64,000 bases of DNA from an uncultured Thermoanaerobaculia bacterium (GTDB lineage Bacteria > Acidobacteriota > Thermoanaerobaculia > Multivoradales > Multivoraceae). How positions within the stretch are numbered: the first letter of the stretch is position 1; every line of letters starts with the position of its first letter. Of the stretch, positions 27,840-37,946 are shown one piece after another. Where the stretch lies: assembly GCA_951812325.1 (NCBI GenBank), contig OX638294.1, positions 717,136 through 781,135 of the forward strand, read 5' to 3'. The position numbers were made by a program, and so were the translations under genes. The notes beneath the pieces are model-generated. The model did no database searches. It was not told the origin of the DNA and was given only the letters and a program-made list of their open reading frames with translations.

Positions 27840-29178
27840 GCGTGAAATCCGGGAACTCGACCGGCTCGCTACCCCGAGCCACCGACAGCTCGCTCAGCTC
27901 GACCGGGGCCGAGAGCGCCGCCGCGTCGTAGACGTCCATGTCCGTCGGAGTGCCCTCCAGCAGACAGCGCACCAGCCGGTAGTCCTCCAGGTAGTCCATG
28001 CCGCCGTGGCCCGCGCCCTCGGCGTTGTCCGCCTGCTCCGACCACAGCGGGTGCTCGAACCGCTCCCGGTAGGGCTCGACATCGCTCCAGTCTTCGCCCT
28101 CCGCCTCGCCCTCGATGAAGATGCGATCCGGAAAGCCCGCGAAGACGCCGCGCGTTCCCTGGACCAGGTTCAGGCGGCTGTACGGCCGGGGCGTCGTCGT
28201 GTCGTGCTGCAGCAGAATGCTGCGCCCGCGCCGGGTCCGGACCAGGCTCGAGTTCATGTCGCCCAAGGCGTAGCGGACCCTGGCCCGCGGGTCGTCGGCG
28301 CCGAAGCGCTTAGCCGCGTACTTCGCCAGACCGCGGGCCGGGCTCGAAAGCGAAACGAGGTAGTCGAAGCAGTCGCCCCGGTTGATGTCCATGCACTGGG
28401 CGACCGGCCCGAGCCCGTGGGTCGGATAGAGGTTCGCGTTGCGCTCGACCGAATGCTGGAGCCGCCACAACCCCTCGTTCGCGTCCGAGAACTTGATCGA
28501 CCGCAGGTCGTGGATGTAGGCCGCCTCGCCGTGGAGAAGATCGCCGAGCAGGCCCTGGCGCACCATGTTCAGGACCATCATCTCGCTGCGGCCGTAGTTG
28601 CAGTTCTCCATCATCACGCAGTGGCGGGCTGTGCGCTCGGCCGTTTCGACGAGTCGCCAGGAGCCCTCGAGCGTGGTCGCGGCCGGCACCTCGACCGCCG
28701 TGTGCTTGCCGGTCTCCATCGCCTCGGCGCAGACCGGCACGTGCCACCGCCAGGGCGTCGCGTTGAACACCAGGTCGACGTCATCGCGCTCGCACAGGCG
28801 CTTGAAGTCCGTCTCGCCCCGCGTATAGAGCGGCGGCGGCGCCCCTCCGGCTTCCACCACCCAGGAAGCGACCTCCTCCGCCCGTGGCTCGTCGATGTCG
28901 CAGACCGCGACGACGTCGACACCCTCGATGCGCAGGAAGTTCCGTACATGGATGCCGCCCTGCAGACCGACGCCGACGAAGCCGATCCGCACCCGTTCCA
29001 GCGGCGGTGCGGAAAACCCGGCACGGTAGGCCCTGGCTGCCGCTTCCTCAGGCGAAGCAGGGCTGTCGGGCTCCTGTCCTCCGGCGTTGGAACGCACCGC
29101 GGCCGCCGCTGCAGCCGGGCCGACCCAGGCGGCCTTCAGCAGTTCGCGCCGTCCCCACTGGCCGGTCCCACGTCTCAC
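27796..29178 (-). CDS. Gfo/Idh/MocA oxidoreductase, GH109-type glycosidase, Tat-exported
   Basis: 460 aa from a GTG at 29178, which places a twin-arginine signal (GRRELLKAAWVGPAAAAAAV) at the N-terminus. The Rossmann domain starts VRIGFVGVGLQGGIHVRNFL and continues VVAVCDIDE. The segments YTRGETDFKRLC, NATPWRWHVP, MMENCNYGR, YPTHGLGPVAQCMDINRGD, GHGGMDYLEDYRL and FPDFTRGAY match family GH109 (NAD+-dependent alpha-N-acetylgalactosaminidase), including the catalytic-region tyrosine and HGLGP histidine. Related GH109-like proteins act on other glycosides, so the exact sugar is uncertain. It works in the periplasm. It overlaps the glycosyltransferase gene downstream. Confidence 0.85.
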   Translation of the reverse strand: MRRGTGQWGRRELLKAAWVGPAAAAAAVRSNAGGQEPDSPASPEEAAARAYRAGFSAPPLERVRIGFVGVGLQGGIHVRNFLRIEGVDVVAVCDIDEPRAEEVASWVVEAGGAPPPLYTRGETDFKRLCERDDVDLVFNATPWRWHVPVCAEAMETGKHTAVEVPAATTLEGSWRLVETAERTARHCVMMENCNYGRSEMMVLNMVRQGLLGDLLHGEAAYIHDLRSIKFSDANEGLWRLQHSVERNANLYPTHGLGPVAQCMDINRGDCFDYLVSLSSPARGLAKYAAKRFGADDPRARVRYALGDMNSSLVRTRRGRSILLQHDTTTPRPYSRLNLVQGTRGVFAGFPDRIFIEGEAEGEDWSDVEPYRERFEHPLWSEQADNAEGAGHGGMDYLEDYRLVRCLLEGTPTDMDVYDAAALSAPVELSELSVARGSEPVEFPDFTRGAYRTRPPLGIVA

Positions 29179-29253
29179 GACATGAGGGTACACCGCAAGC
29201 CCCGGGCGTACCGCGTGCTCCCTGCGCGACGGCGCAACGAGCACGCGAACCGC

Positions 29254-30057
29254 CTAGTTGAAGAAATCGTCCTCGCCGCCGCCGGTGAGGTAGGACGCCT
29301 CCTCGTCGAGCCAGGCCTGGTACTCCTCCTCCGTGTGCACAGTCAGGAAACCGCGCATGGAGTAGTGGCTGTTGCCGCAGAGTTGGGCGCAGGCGATCTC
29401 GTAGACGTAGTCGGGGTTGCCGGTTGCCTCGCGGATTTCCGCGGTCGTCTTGTTGGGCTCGAACCACACCGGAATCGAGATCCCGGGAATCGCGTCCTGC
29501 TTGATCCGCATGTTCGGCAGGTTGAAACTGTGAATCACATCCTTGGACGACAGGTGAACGATCGTCGCCTTGTGGACCGGGACGTGCAGCTGGTTCACCG
29601 TCCAGATGTCGTCGGCGCCGGCCGGATCGTCGCGGTCGAGGCCGATCGGATTCGTCGCCTCGTCGACCAGCGAGACGTCGGCGGCCCCGAACTCGCCGTC
29701 GGCGCCCGGATACCACACGTTCCAGGCGAACTGCTGGGCCACGACCCGCACCACCGTGGAGTCCGATTCGGAGGGCACCTGGTCCACCCGCTCCGCCCAG
29801 ATCGGAATCGAGAAGCCGAGCAGAAGAACCCCTTCCACAACGGCCACAGCGACCTCGCCGTACGTGCTCGCCTTGCTCTTGACACCGACGTAGTGCGCCT
29901 TCGGGTTGCGCCGGGCGCGGAAACGCATCAGCACGTAGACGAAGAACGCGCCCCAGGCGATGAACACCGCGAACATCAGGTAGTGCACCACGTCGATCAT
30001 CTGGTCGATCCGGCCGGCGTGCTCCGACGCGGCGGCGGGAAACATCGCATCCATCAT
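29254..30057 (-). CDS. coxB: cytochrome c oxidase subunit II
   Basis: 267 aa. Two N-terminal transmembrane helices precede a periplasmic cupredoxin domain with the CuA ligands His176 (VIHSFNLP) and Cys223, Cys227, His231, Met234 in CAQLCGNSHYSM. The aromatic electron-entry region QQFAWNVWYPG is present. There is no C-terminal CxxCH, so this is an aa3-like rather than a caa3 subunit II. It receives electrons from cytochrome c or a copper protein. It is the last gene of the oxidase block; its start overlaps the stop of the preceding unknown membrane protein by 4 bp (ATGA). It is unusual that subunit II is last, separated from subunit I. Confidence 0.96.
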   Translation of the reverse strand: MMDAMFPAAASEHAGRIDQMIDVVHYLMFAVFIAWGAFFVYVLMRFRARRNPKAHYVGVKSKASTYGEVAVAVVEGVLLLGFSIPIWAERVDQVPSESDSTVVRVVAQQFAWNVWYPGADGEFGAADVSLVDEATNPIGLDRDDPAGADDIWTVNQLHVPVHKATIVHLSSKDVIHSFNLPNMRIKQDAIPGISIPVWFEPNKTTAEIREATGNPDYVYEIACAQLCGNSHYSMRGFLTVHTEEEYQAWLDEEASYLTGGGEDDFFN

Positions 30058-30569
30058 GACTTGAGAGGCTCCTCAACAGTGCTCCACCAAGGCGGCACCG
30101 GGTCGGTACGAAGGCGCCGCGCACGGCGCCGGAGATAGAAGAAGAAGAGAACGAGGGCAATCTGAATCAGGAACACCGCGCCGAGCAGGAGCAGGGCGCC
30201 GGCGCGCGCGGCGTTCAGCATTCCGCCGCCACCGCCGCCGCCGCCGAAGAAACTCCCGGCGACGCCCTCCCCGCCCAGGCCGCCGTAGCACGCCCTGCAG
30301 GCCCAGGCAGCAGGTTCGGAGGCGAACCAGGCGGCCACGACAACGGGAAGGGTGCGGAACAGCTTGCGCCGGCGGGCCCACTCCTCCTCGGGAGTCGTGA
30401 TCTTCCGCCAGAACCAGATGCCGTACCAGACCAGAGCGGCCGCGACCGCGAAGGAAAGGACGGCGCCGACCGTGTAGCCGCCTCCCTGCGCAAGACACCA
30501 ACCGCCGAAGAACAGCGCGAGGAGAATTGCGCTGCCCACGAAGACGATGTGAATGATCTTCAGGCTCAT
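30054..30569 (-). CDS. membrane protein of unknown function inside the oxidase operon
   Basis: 171 aa. Two hydrophobic N-terminal helices, a third segment with Cys-Arg-Ala-Cys (WACRACYGGLGGEGVAG), a run of eight glycines and a final helix (GALLLLGAVFLIQIALVLFFFYL) followed by a basic tail. It sits between coxD-like and coxB with a 4 bp overlap to coxB, so it is almost surely co-translated. Position and topology suggest an oxidase assembly or accessory subunit, but no named family is recognised. The paired cysteines could bind metal or form a disulfide. Confidence 0.75.
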   Translation of the reverse strand: MSLKIIHIVFVGSAILLALFFGGWCLAQGGGYTVGAVLSFAVAAALVWYGIWFWRKITTPEEEWARRRKLFRTLPVVVAAWFASEPAAWACRACYGGLGGEGVAGSFFGGGGGGGGMLNAARAGALLLLGAVFLIQIALVLFFFYLRRRARRLRTDPVPPWWSTVEEPLKS

Positions 30570-30588
30570 GGTGCAATCCTCGGGACAG

Positions 30589-30918
30589 TCAGTGCGGCGC
30601 CGGCGCTTCGACCCGTTCGAAGTCGCCCACCTGATCGGTGAACGAGGTCAGGATCGGCAGAGCCAGCAGGACGACGAACAACGCCACGGTCAGTCCGAGC
30701 GCCAGGTAGATCACCCTCTTCTCGTCGATCAGGTGCATGAAGAAGCAGGCGACCAGCGACGCCTTGATCGAGGCGATGAACAGGCCGATGGTGATGGCCA
30801 CCGGCATGGAAACGTCGAGCGCGGCGGCTCCAACGGTAATGAGGGTACACACCATCAGGGCGCCGAAGACCAGGAAGTAGACGCGGACCTGCTTGTCGAT
30901 GTCGACGTGTTCACTCAT
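30589..30918 (-). CDS. cytochrome c oxidase subunit IV (prokaryotic)
   Basis: 109 aa with three transmembrane helices (FLVFGALMVCTLITVGAAAL, AITIGLFIASIKASLVACFF, RVIYLALGLTVALFVVLLAL). The segment IASIKASLVACFFMHL is the signature of the prokaryotic cytochrome c oxidase subunit IV family (CtaF/CoxD-like). It stabilises the heme-copper oxidase. It is located directly after subunit III in the usual order. Confidence 0.88.
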   Translation of the reverse strand: MSEHVDIDKQVRVYFLVFGALMVCTLITVGAAALDVSMPVAITIGLFIASIKASLVACFFMHLIDEKRVIYLALGLTVALFVVLLALPILTSFTDQVGDFERVEAPAPH

Positions 30919-30970
30919 GGGATGCGACTTGCTCCAAAGGGTAATCGAAGCTCAGGGCAGGGAATGCCCG

Positions 30971-31570
30971 CTACAACAGGTAGAAGACGGGGAAGAGGAA
31001 GATCCAGATCAGGTCGACGAAGTGCCAGAACAGACCGGAATGCTCCACCCGGTCGGTCAGCCACTGCCGGTTCCTGTGGAACAGCTTCGACCCCGGCCCG
31101 GCGAAGTAGGCGTTCCAGGCCATGCCGCCGATCACGTGCAGAGCGTGGAGGCCGGTCATCGCGAAATAGATCGCGAGGAACGTGTTCGACTCCGGATAGT
31201 GGTCGTGAGCGAACTTCGCCGTGTACTCGAAGTACTTGATGACCAGGAAGATGCCGCCGCAGCCGACGGTCGCCCAGCCGAACAACCGGAAGCGCGCCAG
31301 CTGCCCGCGCATCAGCGATGCCCAGGCCATGACCATGGTCAGACTCGAGCCGATCAGCACCGCGGTGTTCAGGGTCGCCAGCGGAACGTTGAGCTCCGCC
31401 TCTTCCTGCATCGCGCCCCAGTTGCCGTCGGCGCCGAGGCGCAGCATGATGAACGTGGCGAACAGCGCCCCGAACAGCATGACCTCCGAGGCCAGGAAGA
31501 GCCAGATGCCGATCTTGCCGTTGTTGAGGCCCGTTTCGGGATGGGCCTCGATCGTGTACGGAATTTCCAT
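30971..31570 (-). CDS. coxC: cytochrome c oxidase subunit III
   Basis: 199 aa, the short five-helix form common in SoxM-type oxidases. Signatures are KIGIWLFLASEVMLFGALFA, LNTAVLIGSSLTMVMA, TFLAIYFAMTGLHALHVIGG with its histidines, and the terminal SGLFWHFVDLIWIFLFPVFYL. It is a core structural subunit of the heme-copper oxidase in the cytoplasmic membrane. It lies 20 bp after the stop of subunit I, same strand. Confidence 0.95.
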   Translation of the reverse strand: MEIPYTIEAHPETGLNNGKIGIWLFLASEVMLFGALFATFIMLRLGADGNWGAMQEEAELNVPLATLNTAVLIGSSLTMVMAWASLMRGQLARFRLFGWATVGCGGIFLVIKYFEYTAKFAHDHYPESNTFLAIYFAMTGLHALHVIGGMAWNAYFAGPGSKLFHRNRQWLTDRVEHSGLFWHFVDLIWIFLFPVFYLL

Positions 31571-31590
31571 GCTCTAGAGCCCTCTGCCGG

Positions 31591-33348
31591 TCAGGTCTTG
31601 ACTAAGTCTGCCTGGGGAACGAAATCCTGATCGCTCCCGGGCACGCTGTATTCGTAGGGACCCCGCTTGACCACGATCGGCTGATCGAAGTTGCCATGCG
31701 GCGCCGGCGAGGGCGCCAACCACTCGAGCGTGGTGGAGTTCCACGGGTTGCGGCCGGCCTTCTCGCCGTTTCGGATGCTCATGAAGAAGTTGATGATGAA
31801 GGGAATCTGGGCCAGCGCCAGACACCAGGCCGAGACCGACATCATCACGTTCAGCCCGGTCACGTCGCCGGCGAAGTCGTAGGTGACGCCGCCGTCCGCG
31901 AGCCGTCGCGAAACGCCGTTCAGGCCCTGGATCAGCATCGGGAAGAAGACCCCGTTCATGAAGACGAAAGACGGCCAGAAGTGGAGTTTGCCCAGGAACT
32001 CGTTCATCTTGCGCCCCGTCACCTTCGGGAACCAGTAGTAGATGCCGGCGAACAGCGCGAACAGGGTTCCGGGCGCCACGACGTAGTGGAAGTGCCCGAT
32101 CACGTAGTAGGTGTCGTGGAGCGGAATATCCGCCGCCGAGAGACCGAGCGGCAGCCCGGTCAACCCTCCGATGCCGAACATCGGCAGGAAGCCGAGCGCG
32201 AAGAGCATCGGCGTGTTGAAGCGGATGGAGCCGCCCCATAACGAGATGAACAGCGCGCTCAGGATGATGACCGACGGAATCGAGATGATCATCGTCGTCG
32301 TCTGGAAGAAGGTGGACATGACCGAGCCCATGCCGGTGATGAACATGTGGTGCGCCCAGACGAGGAAGCTCATGAAACCGAGGAAGACCAGGGAGTAGAC
32401 CAGGGAGCGGTAGCCCCAGAGCGGCTTGCGGGAGTTGTTCGCGATCACCTCGGCGACGATCCCCATCGCCGGCAGGATGAGGACGTAGACCTCGGGGTGG
32501 GCCAGGAACCAGAACAGATGCTGCCAGAGCAGCGGACTGCCGCCACCGCTGCGTTCAAGCACCTCTCCGCCGACCACCAGGCCTTCCGGAATGAAGAAGC
32601 TGGTGTTCGCGATCCGGTCCATCAGCTGCAGCACGCCGGCCGCTTCGAGCGGCGGAAAGGCCAGCAGCAGCAGGAAGGCGGTCACGATCTGCGCCCAGCA
32701 GAAGAACGGCAGACGCATCCAGGTCAGCCCCGGCGCCCGGAGCTGGACCGCCGTGGTGATGAAGTTGACCGCGCCCAAAAGAGACGAGGTGATCAGGAAG
32801 ATCATCCCGATCAGCCAGGCGCTCTGACCGTTCAGCGCGATGTCGGCCAGCGGCGAGTAGGAGGTCCAGCCATTGCCGGCGGCGCCGTTCGGCAGGAAGA
32901 AGCTGGCGAACATCGTCACGCCGCCCAGGAACAGGAACCAGTAACTGAGCATGTTGATCCGCGGGAACGCCATGTCCGGGGCGCCGAGCTGCAACGGCAT
33001 GACGAAGTTGCCGAAGCCGCCGACGGCGAGCGGCACGACACCCAGGAAGACCATGATCGTGCCGTGCATCGCGCCGAGCTCGTTGTAGAAGTCCGGCAGC
33101 ATGATGCCGCCGGGCGCCCGGTTATCGCCGAAGAGCGAGCCGACGAAGGGAATCGGCTCGCCCGGGTAGGCGAGCTGCCAGCGCATCAGCATCATCAGGG
33201 CGAACCCGAAGAGCAGGAACGCCAGGCCGGTCATCGAGTACTGGACACCGATCACCTTGTGATCGGTCGAGAAGATGAACTTCCGCCAGAAGCTCTGCTC
33301 GTCGTGGTGCTTTTCGTGTGCGTGTGAAGCTTGAACGGGCTCCGCCAT
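31591..33348 (-). CDS. coxA: cytochrome c oxidase subunit I
   Basis: 585 aa, ATG preceded by AAAGGAG. It starts with a His-rich cytosolic tail then FSTDHKVIGVQYSMTGLAFL. About twelve helices carry the heme a and a3/CuB sites: the low-spin heme His region GAMHGTIMVF, the CuB segment HLFWFLAHPEVYVLILPAMG with the HPEVY cross-linked Tyr, WAHHMF with the two CuB histidines, and DTYYVIGHFHYV with the heme a and a3 ligands. The HPEVY Tyr and K-channel pattern indicate an A-type oxidase. It reduces O2 to water and pumps protons. In line with actC-actD-actF upstream, it is likely the terminal oxidase for that complex. Confidence 0.97.
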   Translation of the reverse strand: MAEPVQASHAHEKHHDEQSFWRKFIFSTDHKVIGVQYSMTGLAFLLFGFALMMLMRWQLAYPGEPIPFVGSLFGDNRAPGGIMLPDFYNELGAMHGTIMVFLGVVPLAVGGFGNFVMPLQLGAPDMAFPRINMLSYWFLFLGGVTMFASFFLPNGAAGNGWTSYSPLADIALNGQSAWLIGMIFLITSSLLGAVNFITTAVQLRAPGLTWMRLPFFCWAQIVTAFLLLLAFPPLEAAGVLQLMDRIANTSFFIPEGLVVGGEVLERSGGGSPLLWQHLFWFLAHPEVYVLILPAMGIVAEVIANNSRKPLWGYRSLVYSLVFLGFMSFLVWAHHMFITGMGSVMSTFFQTTTMIISIPSVIILSALFISLWGGSIRFNTPMLFALGFLPMFGIGGLTGLPLGLSAADIPLHDTYYVIGHFHYVVAPGTLFALFAGIYYWFPKVTGRKMNEFLGKLHFWPSFVFMNGVFFPMLIQGLNGVSRRLADGGVTYDFAGDVTGLNVMMSVSAWCLALAQIPFIINFFMSIRNGEKAGRNPWNSTTLEWLAPSPAPHGNFDQPIVVKRGPYEYSVPGSDQDFVPQADLVKT

Positions 33349-33390
33349 GGACGCCGCTCCTTTCTGGCTAACTTGCCGGGATTGCCTCGC

Positions 33391-34107
33391 CTACTCCGGC
33401 TTGAAGACGAAGTTCGCCGTCACGGTGCCGCTGTCGCCGACCTCGACGGTCTCAGAGTAGATCTTGAACCGGTCGAACTCATGCCGGGCCTCGATCGTGT
33501 AGGCGCCAGCCGGCACGTTCTCGATGCGGAAGGAGCCGTCGGCGCCCGAGACCGCGTAGAAGGGATGGTCCACGACCGTCACCCAGGAGGTCATCCAGGG
33601 ATGCACGTCGCACTTGATCCGGAAGCGCTCCGTCTTGTCGAAGCTGTAGTCGGCCTCGGTCACGCTGGCCGGCATCGCGCGGTTGAACGGGGGATTCTCC
33701 TTGGAGAGCGAGTGGACGTTGTGCAGCAGGCCGTCCGAGTTCTTCACCTTGAACTGCTGTCCGGTCTGGATGCCCATGATGCGCGGTGTGTAGATGCAGC
33801 CGTTCTGGTCCATGACCACCGGCTGCGAAGGCGCCTCCCAGGACTTCCCTGCGAGGCCGTCGGTGATCGCCAGGAAGACGTTGGCGAAGGCGCCGCCATC
33901 GCCGATCATGAAGGTCTGGTCAAGAACCGTTCCGCTGTGCTTCGCGGCGCATTTCGGGTCCGCATCCATCCTCATCGGGCGTTGCGGAGGCGTCCGTCCT
34001 TCGTACGTGACCTTGCCGACGATCGTGCCGCCGAGCGCAACCGAGGAGGAAGCCAGGGCGAAGGCGAGAAGAACGGCACAGACGCGGATCGTCTGCTTCG
34101 GAATCAT
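33391..34107 (-). CDS. secreted cupredoxin-like protein with carboxypeptidase regulatory-like segment
   Basis: 238 aa with a signal peptide (MIPKQTIRVCAVLLAFALAS...). The middle carries a copper-protein pattern: DGLLHNVHSLS with His129, and KCDVHPWM giving Cys166, His169 and Met172 as type 1 copper-like ligands. The C-terminal part (VSGADGSFRIENVPAGAYTI) is a carboxypeptidase regulatory-like beta sandwich. Its position between actF and coxA inside the respiratory operon suggests a periplasmic electron carrier or copper donor to the oxidase. A paralog with the same motifs is encoded at 37947. Copper binding is inferred from the ligand pattern only. Confidence 0.75.
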   Translation of the reverse strand: MIPKQTIRVCAVLLAFALASSSVALGGTIVGKVTYEGRTPPQRPMRMDADPKCAAKHSGTVLDQTFMIGDGGAFANVFLAITDGLAGKSWEAPSQPVVMDQNGCIYTPRIMGIQTGQQFKVKNSDGLLHNVHSLSKENPPFNRAMPASVTEADYSFDKTERFRIKCDVHPWMTSWVTVVDHPFYAVSGADGSFRIENVPAGAYTIEARHEFDRFKIYSETVEVGDSGTVTANFVFKPE

Positions 34108-34339
34108 GTGGATGCTCCTTGTCAGGGAGGTGGTGTAAGGGGTTGATGAAGTGGAGGCCGGCTACCTGGCCGCGGTGTTTCCGATCGCGGCATGGCGCTC
34201 AGCGACGGCCGCATGACTTCCCCGGAGGGCAGGAACGTTCTCCCAGGACCGCGGGCAGCGTAGCAAGGACCAGCGCGCGGAACAAGACGAATCGGCGGGA
34301 CAGAGGATCGGGGATCGTCAGAGGGGGCCACGGGGATCG

Positions 34340-35575
34340 TCAGATGTTCTCGAAGGCCAGCGACTCGACGAGCCGCGGGTCGCGGGAAGGCACCAGCGAG
34401 CCGCGGCTCAGGAGCCGGCCCGCAGTCGCCGCGAACAGGCCGCCGACGCCGAGCAGCGACGTCACGTCGAGCAGACTGAAGGTCATCTCGCGGTGCAGGT
34501 TCGGCATGACCAGCCAGAACACGTCCCAGAGGTGCATCGCCAGCATCCACAGGGCGCCGACCATGAGCAGGCGCCGGTTCCGCTTGATCGTGCGGGGCAT
34601 GAGGAAGAAGAACGGGATGGCGAAGTGACCGATCGCGAGCAGCATCGTCGCCGCGCGCCAGCTCGCCGGATTCTCCGGGGTGCCGTGGAGACGGCTCAGG
34701 AACCAGTTCGTCTCCTCCGGGATGTTCGCGTACCAGATGAGGAAGAACTGGCTGAAGGCGATGTACGCCCAGAACACGGTGAAGGCGAACAGCAGCTTGC
34801 CGAGATCGTGCAGGTGCTCTCCGGTGATCACCCCCCGGAAGTAGCCGGCGGACTCGAGCAGAAGGGTGAGGACGATCAGGGCCGCCAGGGCCGAGACGAT
34901 CGTGCCGGCGAAGAAGTAGACGCCGAACATCGTCGAGTACCAGTGCGGTTCGAGCGACATGAGCCAGTCGAAACCGGCAAACGTCAGCGTGACCGCGAAC
35001 AGGGCGACGGCAACGGGGCTGAAGCGCGCCATGCGGTGGGAGAGAGCTTCGTCTCCGCTCTCGTCCTGCCGCCGCGAGGCGTTCCGGAAGAACAGCGCCA
35101 GTGCCGTCCAGACCGCGAAGTAGACGGCCGCGCGAATCCGGAAGCCGCTCTCGTTCAGCCAGGGCTGCTTGCCCTGGAGCAGGCGGTCATGGGCCACCGC
35201 GTCGGCGTGGGTCCAGTGGAACAGGTCGTACATGCCCAGCGCCGCGACCGGAACGAACAGGACCGCGAGCAGCGGCACCGTACAGGCGAGGTTCTCGGCC
35301 AGTCGCCGGACCACGACGCCCCAGCCCGCCTTGGCGGCATGCTGGATCAGCACGAAGAAGAGACAGCCGAGACCGATGCCGAGGAAGAAGATGACGGCCA
35401 CCAGCCAGGAGTGGAAGAACTGCTTCGCGTTCTCCTCGGAGCCCATCGCCAGGACGACCGACACGACGGTGAACACGACCCCGACCGCGGCCGCGATGAG
35501 CGGCAGCCGCGCCCAGCCGCTGCCGGGCCGGATGACGAGCTGGTCGAGATGAACGATGCGCGGTCCGTGACTCAT
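34340..35575 (-). CDS. actF: alternative complex III subunit ActF
   Basis: 411 aa, about ten hydrophobic helices. The segments FFHSWLVAVIFFLGIGLGCL, GMYDLFHWTHAD, FAGFDWLMSLEPHWYSTMFG, FWAYIAFSQFFLIWYANIPE and GHFAIPFFFLMPRTIKRN are diagnostic of ActF of the quinol:electron acceptor oxidoreductase ACIII. ActF is a membrane scaffold related to the NrfD fold and proposed to take part in proton movement. It starts with an ATGA overlap with the actD stop. The usual mono-heme actE between actD and actF is absent. A 232 bp gap follows, with a GGGGATCGTCAGA direct repeat at 34310-34322 and 34332-34344. Confidence 0.92.
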   Translation of the reverse strand: MSHGPRIVHLDQLVIRPGSGWARLPLIAAAVGVVFTVVSVVLAMGSEENAKQFFHSWLVAVIFFLGIGLGCLFFVLIQHAAKAGWGVVVRRLAENLACTVPLLAVLFVPVAALGMYDLFHWTHADAVAHDRLLQGKQPWLNESGFRIRAAVYFAVWTALALFFRNASRRQDESGDEALSHRMARFSPVAVALFAVTLTFAGFDWLMSLEPHWYSTMFGVYFFAGTIVSALAALIVLTLLLESAGYFRGVITGEHLHDLGKLLFAFTVFWAYIAFSQFFLIWYANIPEETNWFLSRLHGTPENPASWRAATMLLAIGHFAIPFFFLMPRTIKRNRRLLMVGALWMLAMHLWDVFWLVMPNLHREMTFSLLDVTSLLGVGGLFAATAGRLLSRGSLVPSRDPRLVESLAFENI

Positions 35576-36171
35576 GCGGCGCCCTCGTCGTCCCGGGGAT
35601 CCTCGATCGGCACCCGCTCGACCTCCACCGCGCCCAGGCCGCTCAGGAAGTCGGCCGTCGCCTGATCGTCGTACTTCGGATCCCAGGATTCGATCGCGAT
35701 GAAGAGGCCGTCATCGGTAACCCGGGCGAAGTTCTCCGAGCGGAACAGCGGATGGTGGTAGGTGGGCAGCTTGTTCAAGGCGAACATGCCGAGCACCGCC
35801 CCCAACGCCGCGCCGAGAACTCCCAGCTCGAAGGTCACCGGCACGAACGCCGGCCAGGTGAACAGCGGCTTGCCGCTGATGACCAGCGGATAGGCCATGA
35901 TGTGGACCCAGCTCTGGAGGCCGAACCCCAGCCCGGCGCCGGTCAGGCCGGTCGCCAGCACGAGGAACGGCAGCCTGGACGGCTTGAGACCCATCGCCTT
36001 CTCGAGACCATGCACCGGGAACGGCGTCAGGGCGTCCCACTTCGAGTATCCGGCGTCCCGGACCGCCTCGCAGGCCCGGTAGAGCGCCTTCGCCGTCCTG
36101 AAGCGGGCCAGCACGCCGTAGTGGCTGTAGCCGCCGGACGCCTCGGGCACGTCGAGGTGCATCAGACCCAT
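35572..36171 (-). CDS. actD: alternative complex III subunit ActD (DUF3341)
   Basis: 199 aa from the ATG at 36171, one base after the actC stop. It matches DUF3341: YGVLARFRTAKALYRACEAV, GYSKWDALTPFPVHGLEKAM, two transmembrane helices (LVLATGLTGAGLGFGLQSWV, TFELGVLGAALGAVLGMFAL), then PTYHHPLF and DDGLFIAIES. ActD has a membrane hairpin plus a cytosolic domain and has no cofactor. It is between actC and actF in one operon. Confidence 0.92.
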   Translation of the reverse strand: MGLMHLDVPEASGGYSHYGVLARFRTAKALYRACEAVRDAGYSKWDALTPFPVHGLEKAMGLKPSRLPFLVLATGLTGAGLGFGLQSWVHIMAYPLVISGKPLFTWPAFVPVTFELGVLGAALGAVLGMFALNKLPTYHHPLFRSENFARVTDDGLFIAIESWDPKYDDQATADFLSGLGAVEVERVPIEDPRDDEGAA

Positions 36172-36172
36172 G

Positions 36173-37636
<1,464 letters not shown>

Positions 37637-37946
37637 CGGGCGTACAAGTAGGGCGGCGGCGCCCCCAAAGGACGGCCGGGCGCACGAATCGCGCGGAAGC
37701 TAACACCGGCCCCCATCCGGGTCAAGGAATCGCCGCCCCCGGACGTCGATTCGGCGCCCGCGGGCCGAGGGCCGCAGCGGGCCGGCGCGCCTGCTCGGGC
37801 GTGGCGGGTGTCAATTCGTCGCCCGCGGAGGGCCGCAGGCAACAGGTTCCCCACCGGCGCCCGTTCCACGGCGCGCCGGAGGACCGGAGAGGCGGGGACA
37901 GGCGATCGCGGCGTCGGCGGTACGCCGGGACGCGGAGACTCGTAGA
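37637..37946. other. 310 bp divergent promoter region with an imperfect direct repeat
   Basis: It separates actC (minus) from the cupredoxin-like lipoprotein gene (plus) and must carry the promoter of the respiratory operon. An imperfect direct repeat ATTCGKCGCCCGCGG(...)AGGGCCGCAG lies at 37749-37776 and 37814-37837, the first copy having four extra bases. No gene is seen. Confidence 0.5.
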
